From the NCBI GenBank assembly GCA_038373865.1, contig JAXGGA010001178.1, forward strand, positions 102,003 through 166,002: a DNA stretch of 64,000 nt, written 5' to 3'. Below are positions 1 to 13,740 of this stretch, piece after piece. The stretch comes from Uloborus plumipes (taxonomy: Eukaryota > Arthropoda > Arachnida > Araneae > Uloboridae). Position numbers and translations under genes: made by a program. The notes under the pieces were generated by a model, which saw nothing but the letters and a program-made list of their open reading frames with translations, did not search any database and had not been told where the DNA came from. Positions within the stretch are counted from its first letter, which is position 1. Each line of letters starts with the position of its first letter.

Positions 1-3000
1 AAGTAATTTTAAGAAATACTTTTGAATTGAAATACAAAGATTTAACATGAATGGAAGTCACTCATATCGTCCACAAATATGTACTTGTCCTTAAAACTTG
101 CAATTGTGACTTGGCTTAAGTTTTTTCATAACATCTCCTGGGATGAACTCTACCTTTTCTTTAGTTTTTTGAAATTTCTGGGTTTCGGGGATTGTCCTGA
201 AAGATTTTTTCGCTTATTCATCACTGTCTGTGTGCTGGACGTTTACTACATAAAGTCTATGTGACTTTCCCCCTTTTATTTTAAGTAAAAAGAAGTCTCC
301 TGGAGAAAAAATCCTTTGAAATCTGCAACTTTTGTCATTCTAAGATCTAGTTGCTCACGAGAAGGGATAAACAGTAATAAATCCTTGTCCTTGTCTTGAT
401 TAGAAGGATTAGGGTTAGAATCTTGATTTTTCAAACAGTTTCCTTCAAATAAGTTTGAATTGGAACAACAGAACTAAGTGTTCCGATTCACTCCGCAAAT
501 TTTTTTCCTATGGCATTTTTCAGAATTCTTCACTTTTATGACACAATTTATAAAAAATGTAAATTCTAATGTGGTATTCTGTTGTTCAGATACATGTATA
601 ATTGAAACATACCACTCATAGTTTTTAAATATAAGAAGGTTTGTTCTTGCATATGAAGTTTTGCAGTCTATGAAAATGTGATGTTTTCTAGCATTCAACG
701 TGCAGCCCTCTTTGGAAGCCAGTAGCGTTGCCAGATTGACAAAAGTAATTTTTTCCTACTTCCTATGATCTTACCTTTCTAAAAAAAAAATTCATGGCGA
801 AAAATACTCAATAGTATATTTATGAAGAATTTCTTTGTACGGTCGGGAAGTTTTGTTCCATTTTTAGAGTCTGAGACTCATTATAACATTCAAATACAGA
901 AGTACCTATAAAGTAAAACATAATACAAAGGGGAATTTTGGGAAAGTGATGGAACGTTCATTATTTTATCTAAAACGAAATTCTAATGTTTTAATACCAT
1001 ATATTTTCGCATTTGTGCATTAAAATTTAAATTTCATAACTGTTTCTAAAAAAATATTTTAATCATATCTATATCCTATAAGCCAGTTTCCATTACAAGG
1101 TTTCTTTAAAATATCATGTTTCTATTGCACTCTTTCCGTATTTATGGTTTATAAAATATGTATGTTTAGATAGGAATGATTTTTATTTAATTTTTAGTAC
1201 CAAAATGTTGTAGCTGACCACTTTTAATGAATTGCGCTCTATTACTCCCCTCCCCACCCCCTAATCATGAAAGCTCGCTCATTGTTTCGAATGCACACAA
1301 GCTATTTAGCGGCTAAAATATTTTTTATTATTATTATATAGTTTTCAATTGTGTTAAATGTGTAATATTCAATTTTTTTTAATATTTCTGCAGTGATTCT
1401 TATTGCTAGAGTTACGAATACATTTTCTGAATCTTAATAACCAGAGAAGTGAGCGAATAGTGTAACATGAAAAACGTTTAAATAGGTAGCTATCAAAAGA
1501 ACCTCTTGATTTTTTTTTTTTTTTTTTTTTTTTGTCTCAAAAATTACTTGCGCTCGTCTACCCGTTATCAATAGATAAAGTCTTCATACCTGACAAAATG
1601 TTGAAGAAAAGAGTCAAATTTAAATACTTTGTGAGAAATTGATCCCGTAATTTTACCATCTGCTCATCTGCATGTGTATGACATCTATCTACAAATCATG
1701 TGAAAGATGCCTGCAATTAGTCATTAAAACTAACTTTTATTTGAAAAATTGGTACACTTTAAGACAGCATATTTCGATCATGGGGGCACGAGAGTAAATA
1801 ACTCATGCTTCAAGACACATGTTTCACAATGCTCTTTCAATTGCTACTTTTTTTTTTTTTTTTTTGTGTTTCTTACACTATCGTATGGTTGCCGGGTGAA
1901 GAGTGTCAAATAATTTCCGCTTATTTTTTTATTCTAGTAAAAGCAATATATTTCCTTTTTGAAATAACATAGCATTACAAGAGAACTATAAAGGAATCAA
2001 TTACATCATTCCTATTGCCTTCATGGTAGTACACCATTACTCTATATTAAAACTAGTGCTTCAAATTAAAATTATTTGTAATTGTTGAATTTTAAACACA
2101 CATTTAACGCAATGATCAATACCAATTTTTGTTTTTCGTATCAATTTGATTCAAGTAGCAAATGGATCAATTTCAAAAACTAATGTCGATTAGACGTTGG
2201 CCTGTACGTAAACATCTTATCTGTAATGAAGTTCTCTTTCTACCCGTTTTAAATTATCGCAATGTCAAAGGTTCGTAAAACTGCGTAAACGCGATCTTGT
2301 ATCATTTTAGGCATCGAAAATTGATCAACAGTGCCTCTGACGTAAACCCATTAGAGGAAATCACATGCCGTATTAAACGATATAGATTGTAGATGAGACG
2401 TTTTTCGTGTAACAAAAGGCTAGCCCGTCAAACAAAAAGGCGTATTGTTTTGAAAAAGGGGCATACTTTTGGTTACATTTATGTACAACTTATTGTAATA
2501 TGTGCAGTAGTTTCTAAAATATGATTTTTTTTTTTTCGAATTGGGTTCATCATTTGTGATCCACCCCGTATTCTGTATTGAGAAATAACGCCCCGTCTTA
2601 GAGAAAACTGATACTCATACTTAATTCAGATACTGCTATACTCTATTTTAGGAGAACGGTGCCGTCATAGCAAATGAAAAAATGAAAGGACATATGCCTG
2701 ATGTGATTGTCCTGAACGTAAATATATAGGAGAGTCAATATTTGCATCGGTTTTCTATTGTGAATGTGGAAGCTGTTCAGTAAATACCTCAGTTATTCGA
2801 TCATATCGAAAACAGTAGCGCACTATTCCTAAATGTCTTCTTCGTCTTGACGTAGTGTCTTTTTGAGTTGTGAAACAATCAGTGAAGAAATAATGATCAT
2901 ACGCACTAAAGCAGCAAAATACTGCAATGGTTTTTAGGGCTCCCAGTTGCTTCATGTCTGCAGCGATATTTATTTCACACGGTTTTAATACAGTGGACAA

Positions 3001-3294
3001 TTGTGTCTCACTAACATTGTAAGCTGTAAACTCAGCTATTGACCTCAGGGGTAAACTGTTTTAGCAGGCGAAATTGATTAAGTTGAGGATCTTGATTTAG
3101 CAGATTTTAAAGTAACTACTATTTTATCAGCCTGAGAGAGAAACTACAAAACGAATATGCAAGAAATTTGTATTTTGCTTATTCGTTGAGCTTTTGTAGT
3201 TTAAGCTGCCTAGTAAAATCCCACCAATAAAATTTCAAACCAAGATCCAGTAAGTCAATCCCCTTTATTGGTATAAAATTAAAACAATTACCTC
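1..3294. other. Intergenic, nothing recognised
   Basis: I see no gene or structured repeat here. The stretch is AT-rich with T-runs at about 1510-1533 and 1850-1865 and a short C-rich patch near 1245-1262. Short open frames exist on both strands but have the composition of chance reading and no splice context I could recognise. Confidence 0.5.
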
Positions 3295-3298
3295 TAAT

Positions 3299-6178
3299 GG
3301 GTCATTCCATGTCAAGTGATCCAACGTTTTTTACCTTACATTTTTGTATTTCTTTCACATTTGGCTCATCAATTGTACCCCTTGAGGTAATCAAAAGTCT
3401 CAATTTTTGGATTTTTATCTCTATTATTCTTTCATTTATGAGACTTTGAACTTTGGAAAAACCCTCGTTTTTCCATGGATAAGGGTACATAAAAGGGACC
3501 ATAACTCGGTACCAAATATAGATAGAACGATTTGGTAAATGGCATTTTAAAGTACGTTAGTTGCCGCTTAATCTGATATGCAACATGACTAATTTGATAA
3601 AAATTTTCTTTTTCAAAAAATGAAATTTAAATTTCAAATTTAAATTTCTCGAAAAACATATAATGAATTTTTTTGAAAAAAATCTCAAAAATTCTTGTTT
3701 ATTTCATCTATGTTTGTACAAATTTTTAGATTGGGATCTCAATGGGATCATATTTTTTTTAATTTTTGAATAAAACTGTATAGGAAAAAAATGATATTTT
3801 TTAGATTCTATTTATTTAAATACTAAGTTCTCTTGCTTGTGATGGTCTAAAAAGTAGTGAACAAACATGAATATGTTTAAAGTGAGCTAGCATGAGCTTA
3901 TAGATTTGTCAGGTTCACCCCCCTCCCCCCTTCCTCCCCCGCACAACTACTCCTTTTTAATTCAAAACTGTTCAAAATGTTTTTAAAAAAAACTCTTTGA
4001 TACAAAATGAATAGTAAACTTATTTAAAGTTGGTAAATGAGTTTCCTTATAACTAGAAGAAATATCCCGCTCCTCCACCCAAATATACCATTAACGCTGT
4101 ACTATTATGACGTTTAACCTGGGGATTGAATTGACTATTATTTTTTCTCTAGGTAAGTGAGCAAGAATTAACTTGTAGATTGGTCAGCTCCCCCTCCCTT
4201 CCTTCCTGACCCAACCATTTTCCCCCCAAACTATTTAAAATGCTAAAAAAAAGCTTCTTTGATACAAAATAAACAGTAAACTTGTTTAAAGTTGGTAATT
4301 GGGCTTCCTTATAACAAGGCAAAGTACAACCCTTCCCCCACCCAAATATACCATTAACGCTATACTAATATGACGTCTCACATGGGGATTGATTTGAGGA
4401 TTATTTTCCCCCTAGGTATATATTGTTTTTCAGACGAAGTGTTTCGTTTTCAATCCGAACTTCACAAAGTGTACTTCCATTCAAAATCTGGATTTAGACT
4501 TATGGTTCATTTCATCCCCTTCCCCAGCACCAATCTTCAATTTTGAAGGGAGGGAATAAATGGGTCGCCCCAAGATCATAGCAAACAGCAAAATAGCACT
4601 GTTTTCCCTTGTTCTCATAATGTTTTCCCATTATTTTTACACAAAACTGAAAAGAAATTAAAGTGACACGTTATATGTCAGTCCCCATCACTGCCTTTCC
4701 TTTCTCTTATTGGACAAAGCTCATAAGCTAATAGGAAAGAGTAACAAACATAACAAACTGAAACACTACCAGACATAGAGACTAAGGCTTTGAAATAGGG
4801 CTAGGCGGGATGATAAAAAAAAATAAAAGTTTGGAGTGGAAAGGTAGGGTAAGGGGGGGGGGGCAATCTGTAAAGAAGTTAAACAATATGTGAGGTTGTG
4901 CTCAAAAAAGCAGTGTTTGTTTAATATATATATATATAGAGATATATCTTGCTGCATTACTTTCCTTTACAACAAAATGAAAAAGAACACAAACGATTAA
5001 AAAAATTAAATAACAGCTGCACACTAGATAATGTGGAAAGATAGTTATGGGGACACAGACATATGATCTGATATTTTGATTTATTTTCAGTTTTGTGCGA
5101 AAAGAATAGAAAAAACGATGAGAACAAGGGGAAACAGTGCTATTTTGCTGTTTGCTATGATATTGGGGCGACCCATTTATTTCCTCCCTTCAAAATTGAC
5201 GATTGGTGCTGGGGTAGAAGATGAAATGAATCATAAAGTTAAATTTCAGATATTGAATGGAAGTACACTTTGAAGTTCGGATCGAAAAGAAACACTTCGT
5301 CTGAAAAACAATATATATACCTAGGGTGAAAATAATCCTCAACTCAATCCCCAGGTTAGACGTCATATTAGTATAGTGTGAATGGTATATTTGGGTGGGG
5401 AGGGGGATACTTCGTCTAGTTATAAGGAAACTCATTTACCAACTTTAAATAAGTTTACTATTCATTTTGTATCAGAGTTTTTTTTTAAACATTTTGAACA
5501 GTTTTGAATTAAAAAAGAGTGGTTGTGCGGGGGAGGAAGGGGGGAGGGGGTGAACCTGACAAATCTATAAGCTCAGGCTAGCTCACTTTAAACATATTTA
5601 TGTTTGTTCACTGCTTTTTAGACCATCACAAGCAAGAGAACTTAGTATTTAAATAAATAGAATCTAAAAAATATCATTTTTTACCTATACAGTTTTATTC
5701 AAAAATTGAAAAAAATATGATCCCATTGAGATCCCAATCTAAAAATTTGTACCAACATAGATGAAATACACAAGAATTTTTGAGAATTTTTTCAAAAAAA
5801 ATTATTATATGTTTTTTGAGAAATTTAAATTTGAAATTTAAATTTCATTTTTTGAAAAAGAAAATTTTTATCAAATTAGTCATGTTGCATATCAGATTAA
5901 GCGGCAACTAACGTACTTTAAAATGCTATTTACCAAATCGTTCTATCTATATTTGGTGCCGAGTTATGGTCCCTTTTATGTACCCTTATCCATTAAAAAA
6001 CGAGGGTTTTTCCAAAGTTCAAAGTCTCATAAATGAAAAAATAATAGAGATAAAAATCCAAAAATTGAGACTTTTGATTACCTCAAGGGGTACAATTGAT
6101 GAGCCAAATGTGAAAGAAATACAAAAATGTAAGGTAAAAGTTTTCTCAGATTTTGGATCACTTGACGTGGAATGACCC
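3299..6178 (+). mobile_element. Foldback element, copy 1 (2.88 kb)
   Basis: The two ends are inverted copies: the left begins GGGTCATTCCATGTCAAGTG and the right ends with its near-exact reverse complement. TAAT lies directly outside both ends (3295-3298, 6179-6182), a possible 4-bp target duplication. The left arm runs to about 4688 and the right arm from about 5048. The left arm is longer because a segment of about 250 bp is present twice (about 3890-4140 and 4150-4420), while the right arm has it once. The loop (about 4689-5047) holds a G-run at 4853-4863 and a short (TA)n. No transposase is encoded. A second copy lies inverted at 22386-25268. The superfamily is not determined. This is a non-autonomous hairpin element whose mobility would depend on a transposase elsewhere. 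Confidence 0.85.
3890..4420 (+). repeat. Internal twofold tandem repeat in foldback copy 1
   Basis: Two units of about 250 bp in the left arm share the order: C-rich patch, 'ttgatacaaaat', 'taaagttggtaa', 'ttccttataac', 'cccaaatataccatt', 'tatgacgt', 'ggggattga'. The units have diverged, so the duplication is older than the copying of the whole element, which also has it in copy 2 (mirror position about 24150-24650). Confidence 0.7.
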
Positions 6179-6182
6179 TAAT

Positions 6183-9100
6183 ACGGAGATGAAATTCATT
6201 ATTCCCTACAACATAGTAAATTTCATGAACATAAGACTTTGATTTTCAGAAAAAAAACTAAGTGCAATATTGCAGAACGAAACTGAGTATGCAGTAAGAC
6301 GACCATATAATTATTGTAATTAGTACAGTGTTGAAAATAGAGGTATATAAAGATATAAAGATACGTTTAATCACAAACATTAAATACTCCAACAGAATTC
6401 AGATAGATCTCATGCAGAAGAATTTAATCCATTAAGTCAACAATTATAAATTTCATATCAAAGAATACTTGCTGCATACTGCTGTTATTTAAATACTGTA
6501 GTTGACTTATATGTGCCAACATAAATGAAAAAAAAAATAATTGTTTGAAAAATCACACAGCTGTTGTTTAAGAAAATAATTAAGTCTGCGTGAGAGAGAT
6601 AGTAGTAGAAGTAAAAAATTGAAAAAAAAACTTAATACTTAAATGAATAATAAAGAGGACACACTTGATTGATGTTAGCAATAACATAAATCTTTAATGA
6701 GAGAGTAAAAATCAATTTAAAAAATTTTATATGCTTTTAAAAAATAAGATGTTTATAACCGTAGATAATTTTTAAAAATCTTATATTCATCGTAACTAAG
6801 CTGAATGATTTATTATTATTTTTTGCTAATATTCATAGTATTTTTTGACTCTACAAAATACAAAATGTATGTTTATTTCAAAACAAAGAATGTGTCTTCC
6901 ACATATCGCATTTGTTAAGTAAAACATTTTGGTGTGCGTAAAATATACATGGAAGGATTTTCGTCACAGCGAATTATTTCATCTTAAAACTGTCAATCTA
7001 TTTGTTGGAGATATTTCACATGGTCTCAGTAATATATTCGAGCGATTCGAACAATTGATTCAACAAACGGGAAATGGATTACCATATATCTATTCGCTGG
7101 AGGATGTATTCTTGGAAATGCTTTATGTAAATGCTGAAGATCCGAAAACGATTTTCTCAGAGGGTTATATTTAGGTATGGTACAGTTGTGTTTTGCATAA
7201 TTCAATATTTTGATTTGTTTTGAGTAAAGAATTTCGGCAAATTTGTTGTTTGGGGAAAGTATGTATTTTCTCTAAACAGAAAAGTACTGTTTACCACTAC
7301 GTTGCTTCTGAGATTTAAGAAGTGATTATAGTGTTTTAAATATCCTTAGCAAACCTGGACTTTTTGGGAGAGGTAAACAATAGTTCTTTATTTCTTTTTG
7401 TAGGAGGTGAACGTTGATAATGATTATCAGCACGGTTGCTTGCAATAACTAGGAGGAGTTTATTTCACAAATACATACCTACCAGGAAACTATACGCTAG
7501 GGTAATGATGATTTTATTTGGTTTAAAAAAATAGAAGCCTATATATGGGGTACTCATGTATAATAAACATATTTTATACTACTACTAAAATAAAGAAAAA
7601 AAATAACTTTTAAATAAAATGTAAAACAAAAATTAAAACATTACAAAGATCGTTTTCTGTCTTGAATCTTTGATTACAAAATTAATTAAAAATGTTGATG
7701 TTAATTTAATTGCTTTAAATAAACTTGAACTGCTACCTACCAGTACTCCATTGTTTAATTTGCGGTGAAAAATTTACTCCAAAGTTAAAACTAATGCTTT
7801 AGTATTTTATGATTTCGAAAAACAAAATGTTAAAAATTTCTGAAATACATCCTAAGATGCAAACTTGCCAAGAGGGGATTTAATCATCTCTCGATTTAGA
7901 AACCTCATCGACTTTCTGTTTTGCTTGCCTCAGCTGTTTCTTCTTTTTTTCCTTATATTAGCTTTTAACTTAAAAGATAATTAAAGAAAATGAACAGCAC
8001 TTTGGAAAAAAATGTAAATGAACTGAGAAAATAAATAATTTGATTTAAAAAAGTTATATTCTGTATCTCATTTTTCTTCTTGATATAAGGTTCTCTAAGA
8101 AAACCTAATGGATAGAAATTTTTACAAAACTGTTATTTCCCTTGCTTAGGTTAATGTTTTAGAACATATTTATGTACTTAATTGAGTTTCACTTTTGCTA
8201 TCTCATTCACTTCTGTAACAATAACATTAACTTTCTAATCTGATTCACATGAGAATTTATTTATTTTGTTCGAGATAAAACATTAAATCGCAATTTCAAG
8301 ATACTAATTATTCAAATTTTAATTTTTATCTCTTGCATAATTTTGAGATCTAACGAAACACTCTGGATCTCCGTTGTGGAGTGCTCGTTGGTTGCTTTCG
8401 TACTATACAGGAATTCATGTGCTCGGTTCTCACCGGTACCCTGGGAGTTATTTCTTTAATTTCTGAGGCAAATCTTTCTTATGTTTTCTTGTCTGTAAAT
8501 AAATATATTCAACGTCTCGAGACAATGTCATGGTATTTGTTCGCTATGGACACGTCAACAACAACGAAGAAACATTTTTTTACATAAGCAAAGCAAGCTG
8601 CAATGTCGGCACGTAAGATTTTTTTTTATAATGTAGACTATTTGTATGCTCTTGGATAGCTTAAATTGGCATCCCATTTCTAGTTTTTAATTTTGATATC
8701 GTATTGAATTTTACAGGTTGTCGATTAGTGCAGGTGGAATGAAACATATAGTTGATTCCAGTCAAAAAAAAAAAAAAAAAAGAAACTTTTGAAGATCAGA
8801 GGATGTAATTATAGAAGTCACTTTCAAAATTTAATATTTATTTACTATATTAAAATCCGATTGTATCTATCTATCTACCTATGTTATTCGAACTCCGCTT
8901 GAACAAAAGCGAGCTAAGGCTAACTCTAGGTCAAAAATCGCTATTCAAAATTGTTTTTATTCAAAACCCACCCATTCCACGCTTTCACTAAACGTTCACT
9001 GAAAAAAAAAACTAGTAACATCAACAACATTATTATGAAAGCCACTTACTCTACTCACATTTTTGATTTTACAATACATCGCATGACATTGAGGTACCAC

Positions 9101-9472
9101 ATAAATTTAAATGGAATTTAAAAAAAAAGAAAAAAATGCTTGATTTATTTCAGAAACAACTCAATCTAAATTATTTCAATCAGTGAATAACTACGTAATA
9201 CTGCTAATATAAGAAATAAATAAAAAATAGAGCTGTACGCCACATATTATTTAAATGAAAATAAATTCCTTTGGGTAAATTAAGTAACCAAATCTGTTAA
9301 TGTTTTTTGTCTCCTGTATATTTTTTAAATGGGCTGATTTATTTTGATGCCTCAAGTAAGCCCTCAAAAGCACAGTATGAACATAAAAAGCAAATAATGC
9401 GTATCCCAATAGAGAATTAAAAACCATTGAAGTTAGTTTTCCGTACCAAAAGGGGAGAGATGGAGAATTTGG
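6183..9472. other. Intergenic, one doubtful exon
   Basis: AT-rich DNA without a recognisable repeat. The only reading frame with balanced composition is at 6929-7174 (listed separately). Another 68-codon frame at 8381-8587 resembles nothing I know. An A-run lies at about 8765-8781. Confidence 0.4.
6929..7174 (+). other. Possible coding exon or relic, unrecognised
   Basis: An 81-codon open frame ends in TAG, with an in-frame stop just upstream and no ATG at its start. Its composition is less skewed than other open frames nearby, and it contains the stretch YSLEDVFLEML. That stretch loosely recalls the 'LEDVFL' segment found in ABCA-type transporters, but the similarity is too short to trust. 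No convincing polypyrimidine-AG acceptor precedes it, and the frame closes before the GTATGG that follows. It may be a terminal exon, an old gene fragment or chance. Confidence 0.12.
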
Positions 9473-9740
9473 GTAACAGCCACTACTAATGGCTATTTGC
9501 GTTCTCATTCTAATTGTGATTGCTCCTTTTATCAGTCCCTGAATCCCCCAATTCCGCCCTCTTTAATCAAAACAGATACCCCTGATGTCTGCATGCAAAA
9601 TCTTATTAGTATTTCATTAATGATGTAGTTTCATCCTTCATAGAGGGACGTCTAATTTATGACTGCCATAATAAAAGTAATTGCGACTACGCACAGTTGT
9701 TTTGATTAATGATGGTATTTTTAGGAATGCACTTCAGCGG
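9473..9740 (+). repeat. Old dispersed duplication, copy 1
   Basis: This segment matches 11905-12170 in the same orientation. Shared landmarks in order are 'atttgcgttct', 'attgtgattgct', 'atcttattagtatt', 'cattaatgat', 'gtctaattta' and 'ttttgattaatgat'. Many substitutions and small gaps separate the copies, so the duplication is old. It could be a local segmental duplication or two relics of an unrecognised repeat. Confidence 0.7.
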
Positions 9741-10031
9741 AAGGATTGACTTTTTTGTTCCCCTGTTGCCCACACTTCTGTAAGATTTAAATGGGATTAT
9801 CCTCTTAAATCATGCACTGCAAGCCCACCCACTTCAACAGAAATTATTTAAAATGTCGAACAGAAATGGAAATTTAAGTCAGTGTGAGGGAGGTTAAAAT
9901 GGATAATATTCATTTTCAAAAACCATTATTTCTCATACCATGAAATTTTCTGAATCTGATCAATTAAAATTTATTTACACAACAATTGCTGGTACTGCGC
10001 TCGCAAAACCTGCATATAATTAACAAACCTA

Positions 10032-10375
10032 CACTGTAAAAAAATGTTGTTTTTACAGTATAATACAGCTAATTTTATAGTAACAAACTTTAAAAATTGC
10101 TAATTTCACAGCAATAAACTAAAAATTTCTGCTTTACAGTAATAAACTGTAAAATTGCTAGTTTTACAGTTTATTACTGTGCATTTTACAATTTTAAACT
10201 AGAACCTCTACTGCCAGTATTATACTGTTGTTTTTAGAGTATAATACAGTTAATTTTGTTATAATCAACTGTAAAATTACTAGTTTTACAGTTTATTTCT
10301 GTGCATTTTAGTTTTAAACTGGAACCTCTGCTACCAAAATTATACTTTAAAAACAACCGTTTCTTCTTTGCAGTG
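10032..10375 (+). mobile_element. TA-flanked MITE, 344 bp
   Basis: Inverted ends begin CACTGTAAAAAAATG on the left and, in reverse complement, CACTGCAAAGAAGAAACGG on the right; both continue into a shared 'GTTTTTA.AGTATAAT'. TA lies outside both ends. The inside is built from repeated short inverted units of 'ttttacagtttatt' and a duplicated block ending 'ttttaaactRgaacctct'. No coding capacity. The ends and TA target fit a Tc1/mariner-type non-autonomous element. A diverged inverted relative lies at 50312-50535. Confidence 0.75.
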
Positions 10376-11904
10376 TATTGCTCAAAAGGGTTCAAAGCCA
10401 AAATCATAAAGAATAGAGGTATTATTACACTGGTAAATGTTGTTCAAAGAATCTCTAGTCAATAAAATTACATAGCTTTAAAAATAATAATAATAATATA
10501 CTGTACACTTCCTTACACTCTAACATATATTACAAAACAAATACAAAAAATCTAATAATAATAATAATAGTTTTTGTAATAATAATAACTAAAAAATAAT
10601 ATGTCTGTCTCGAACCTAAGTCATTAAAAACTACATTTTTAAAAAGAAAACTACGTTCTAATGTTGTAATTTTTGAGAATTAGAGATTTCTTGAAGTGTC
10701 GTCGTTCAATAGAATTTATTTTAGAAAGAGGGGAGCCTGTTCTCACTTTTGCTATTTTGCTAAGTAGGTGCGTAAAATTTCTAGAAATCTACTCTTCTTT
10801 AAATTACTAAACTTGTACTTTTGACTAACATTACATTAAAAATTACCGGAACCTTTCGATCATTCATTAGATATAGTTTGCTTTCCGAGTCGTAAATTTT
10901 GAACTTTTCTTTGAAAAAAGAAATATGGAAAATAGGGTAATAGATAAATTAAAGAACTAATTAGATACACGTAATTAATGAAGAAGTTGCTTAGTGATAT
11001 TTTTGATTAAAAAATGTGTGGATCAGCATGTTAGTGTTACCTTCAAGCAAACAGTATTTTTCTTTTTTTTTCTAGTCTTTCAACTAAAATTACTTTTATT
11101 GAAGCAACAATCAGTTCAAGTTGAAATTTTGAACTAATCAGAATTACTAATACTGGAACAAAACTAGCAGCAGGAAAATTAAAGAATGACAAGTACCGTA
11201 TATCCACAACATCATCCAGGAAAACCGCTGATTGTCTACACTAGAGAGAAACCAAAGTCAAAAATCTTCAAGATAATGTCTCATGCATTTCTTCATGATT
11301 CACAAAACATCAATATCAGCTAATCTTTTAAGTTATGAAACTAACATCAAAGCAGTGAAATCACCAAATAATGTAAGCAAATGCCGAATAGTTCATTATT
11401 TATTCTATGCTCAGGCGATGGGGTAGTAATTTTTAGCTTTTCAGTAGAAAATGTTTTAAAATACTACTAAAGAAGCAAAAATAAATGATGTTTGTCAACT
11501 GTCTTTGAAATATCTATTATAAAAGATAAAAAATTGTTTTAATACTTTAACACAAAGATAATTAAATTTACATAAAAAAGCATGTTTGAAATTATTTCTA
11601 CTTTATAAACAAACTTTTTTATTATAATGTTAATTTAACAACTTGTAAATAGCATTAATTGCATTTTTTTAAAATACTTCTTCCAGTGGTTCTTAATTTC
11701 TAATTATTTTAAATACTGGAAATCAAGTTTATACTCTTTATAAATTAACCCATATTACATCTGTAATTTAAAAAAATGTAGGACACATTAATAATGTGAA
11801 TGTTAGCCAACTTGTGATTTTAAGACCTATGTTTTTGCAAAACGTTGCTAAATTATCCCTGATCGTTTAATTTGGCACAACAAAGAGCTCGCCTCATCAA
11901 GAGG
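10376..11904. other. Intergenic, nothing recognised
   Basis: AT-rich sequence with short AAT-repeat patches at about 10482-10500 and 10553-10569. No gene or transposon end was recognised. Confidence 0.45.
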
Positions 11905-12170
11905 AAAGGGGTACAAACTAATGACCCCATTTGCGTTCTAACTCAAATTGTGATTGCTGCCTTATCAGTTCCTTGAATCCAATTCCATCCTCTTCAATCA
12001 AAATGGATACCCTCGCAGTCTGCATGTAAAATCTTATTAGTATTCCATTAATGATTCAAGTTTTACTCTCCATAGTGGATTGTCTAATTTATAGTTTCTT
12101 GAATAGAAGGAACGGTTGAGAAGTATAACTATTTTGATTAATGATTATATTCCTCGAAATGCATTAGAAA
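11905..12170 (+). repeat. Old dispersed duplication, copy 2
   Basis: Diverged direct copy of 9473-9740, with the same landmarks in the same order. The copies lie about 2.4 kb apart. No target-site duplication or inverted ends could be defined. Confidence 0.7.
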
Positions 12171-13441
12171 TTCTTTTCTAATGGGTGTAGGAAGAAATAG
12201 GCCAGATATTGACATGCAAGGAGCGAAATAGCTTGACGCAATCCCTCCAACAAATCACAAGGAAAAGCGCCAAGAGTTTTTTTTTTTTTTTTTCAAACTT
12301 GAAATGCAAATTGCTTGATTTTAAATTATAATCCGATTAAAAACAAATTAAACGTTCAACAAGTTTTCTGAGATATAGGTATAGTCACTTTATAGCTGAT
12401 TTAAGTTTTAAAAAAAACTAATCAGACATAAAAATGCTAATTCCCAAAGCATGATTCAAAGATGCTTAAATTTTCTGCAGGTTTTTGAAAGCTTTTCAGC
12501 AGATTTTTTTTTTTCATTCGGAACTTTTATTACTCATTTTTTACTGCGTATCCCACCTCTCGAGGCAATGGCAACCCTACTTCCTAGTAATTTAATAAAA
12601 GTATGGCACGACAACAACAACAACTGCGTATCCAAATTTACAAATCAACCACGGAGGTAGATTTGTACACCATCTTATTATATTCATTTTTTTCCGATTC
12701 GGGATTTAAGTGCAACCTTACTCAACTTTTATACTTCATTAAGAGGTATATTGCACAAAGATTTTGATGAAAGACATTTCATTTTATAATCCCATAAACG
12801 ACAGCAATAGATATCAATACAAATAAAAAAAAAAACTTCCTAGCTAATTTTGTTTTTGTGACTTTGTGTCATTTACCTCCCAAGTTAAGAAAAGTTGACC
12901 ATAATTGTTTCGGAGTTCAATTCCGAAAATCTTCCGAGGGAAAGGCGGAGAGCCTAAAACCTCACGTTCCCTAAAATCATCAAAGATCGTCTGACATTGC
13001 GTTTTTGAGTTTCAACATCGTAAATAGCGGTGAAGAGTCCCTTTTATCTGCACCTGGTTTAATAGGACAACTAATCACAGGGAAGAGAGGGCGCTATGCC
13101 ATTTCCTGTTGGTGACGTGCTTAAAAACTGTCGAAAAAATCAATAATTAGGATTTAACATTAAAAAAAACAGAAGTGAAGTGCATTCATGCATATATCTT
13201 CTCAAAGAAGCAAAGCAATTCGTTCATTTCAGAGAGATTCAGTTTAGACGTATCTAATTTCATCAAGATCAACTTTTGAAATAATAATTTTCTCAGAGCT
13301 TAGCAATTTGGGTGCTCAAGGTGTTCAATCAATCATGCTGTGTCCAGACACCATATCTCACCCTAGCAACGAAAGTGACAAATTAAAAAAAAAAAAAAAA
13401 AACACTGCTGGAAAAAATCAAGATTTTACGCAAGAATGGTC
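12171..13441. other. Intergenic, nothing recognised
   Basis: No gene, structured repeat or transposon end seen. Contains T-runs near 12278-12293, an ACA-repeat near 12612-12622 and an A-run near 13386-13401. Confidence 0.45.
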
Positions 13442-13445
13442 TTAA

Positions 13446-13736
13446 CCCTTTATGTCCCAAATTAACTAAACAATGGATTTTACCTTATTTTTTGGTTTTT
13501 TGAGTTGCAAATACATCAAAAAACATTTTTATTGAGAAAAAAAAATATTGGGGGACTAAGGCCCCCTACGCCTTAGGGCCCCCAAATAAGCTGTTTCCAA
13601 TTTCAGGTACCATTTGTTGGGCTCTCAGCAAAGTACAATGAGTGGTACTCAAAAGCATCAGCATGATTCCAGCCATGTAGGAATCATAATACTAAATTAA
13701 TATAAGCGGGACTAAGTCACATGGGGACATAAAGGG
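13446..13736 (+). mobile_element. piggyBac-type MITE, copy 1 (291 bp)
   Basis: Perfect TTAA lies on both sides (13442-13445 and 13737-13740). The ends are inverted: CCCTTTATGTCCC on the left, and the same 13 bases in reverse complement on the right. Insertion into TTAA with CCC-starting ends is the hallmark of the piggyBac superfamily; Kolobok also uses TTAA. There is no reading frame of note. A second copy lies at 28965-29267. Confidence 0.85.
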
Positions 13737-13740
13737 TTAA

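Noticed and set aside
4766..5435. Short frames within the foldback loop and inner arms, repeated at 23134-23529
   Set aside because: They recur only because the element is duplicated. They span C-runs and TA-runs, and no protein family is recognisable.
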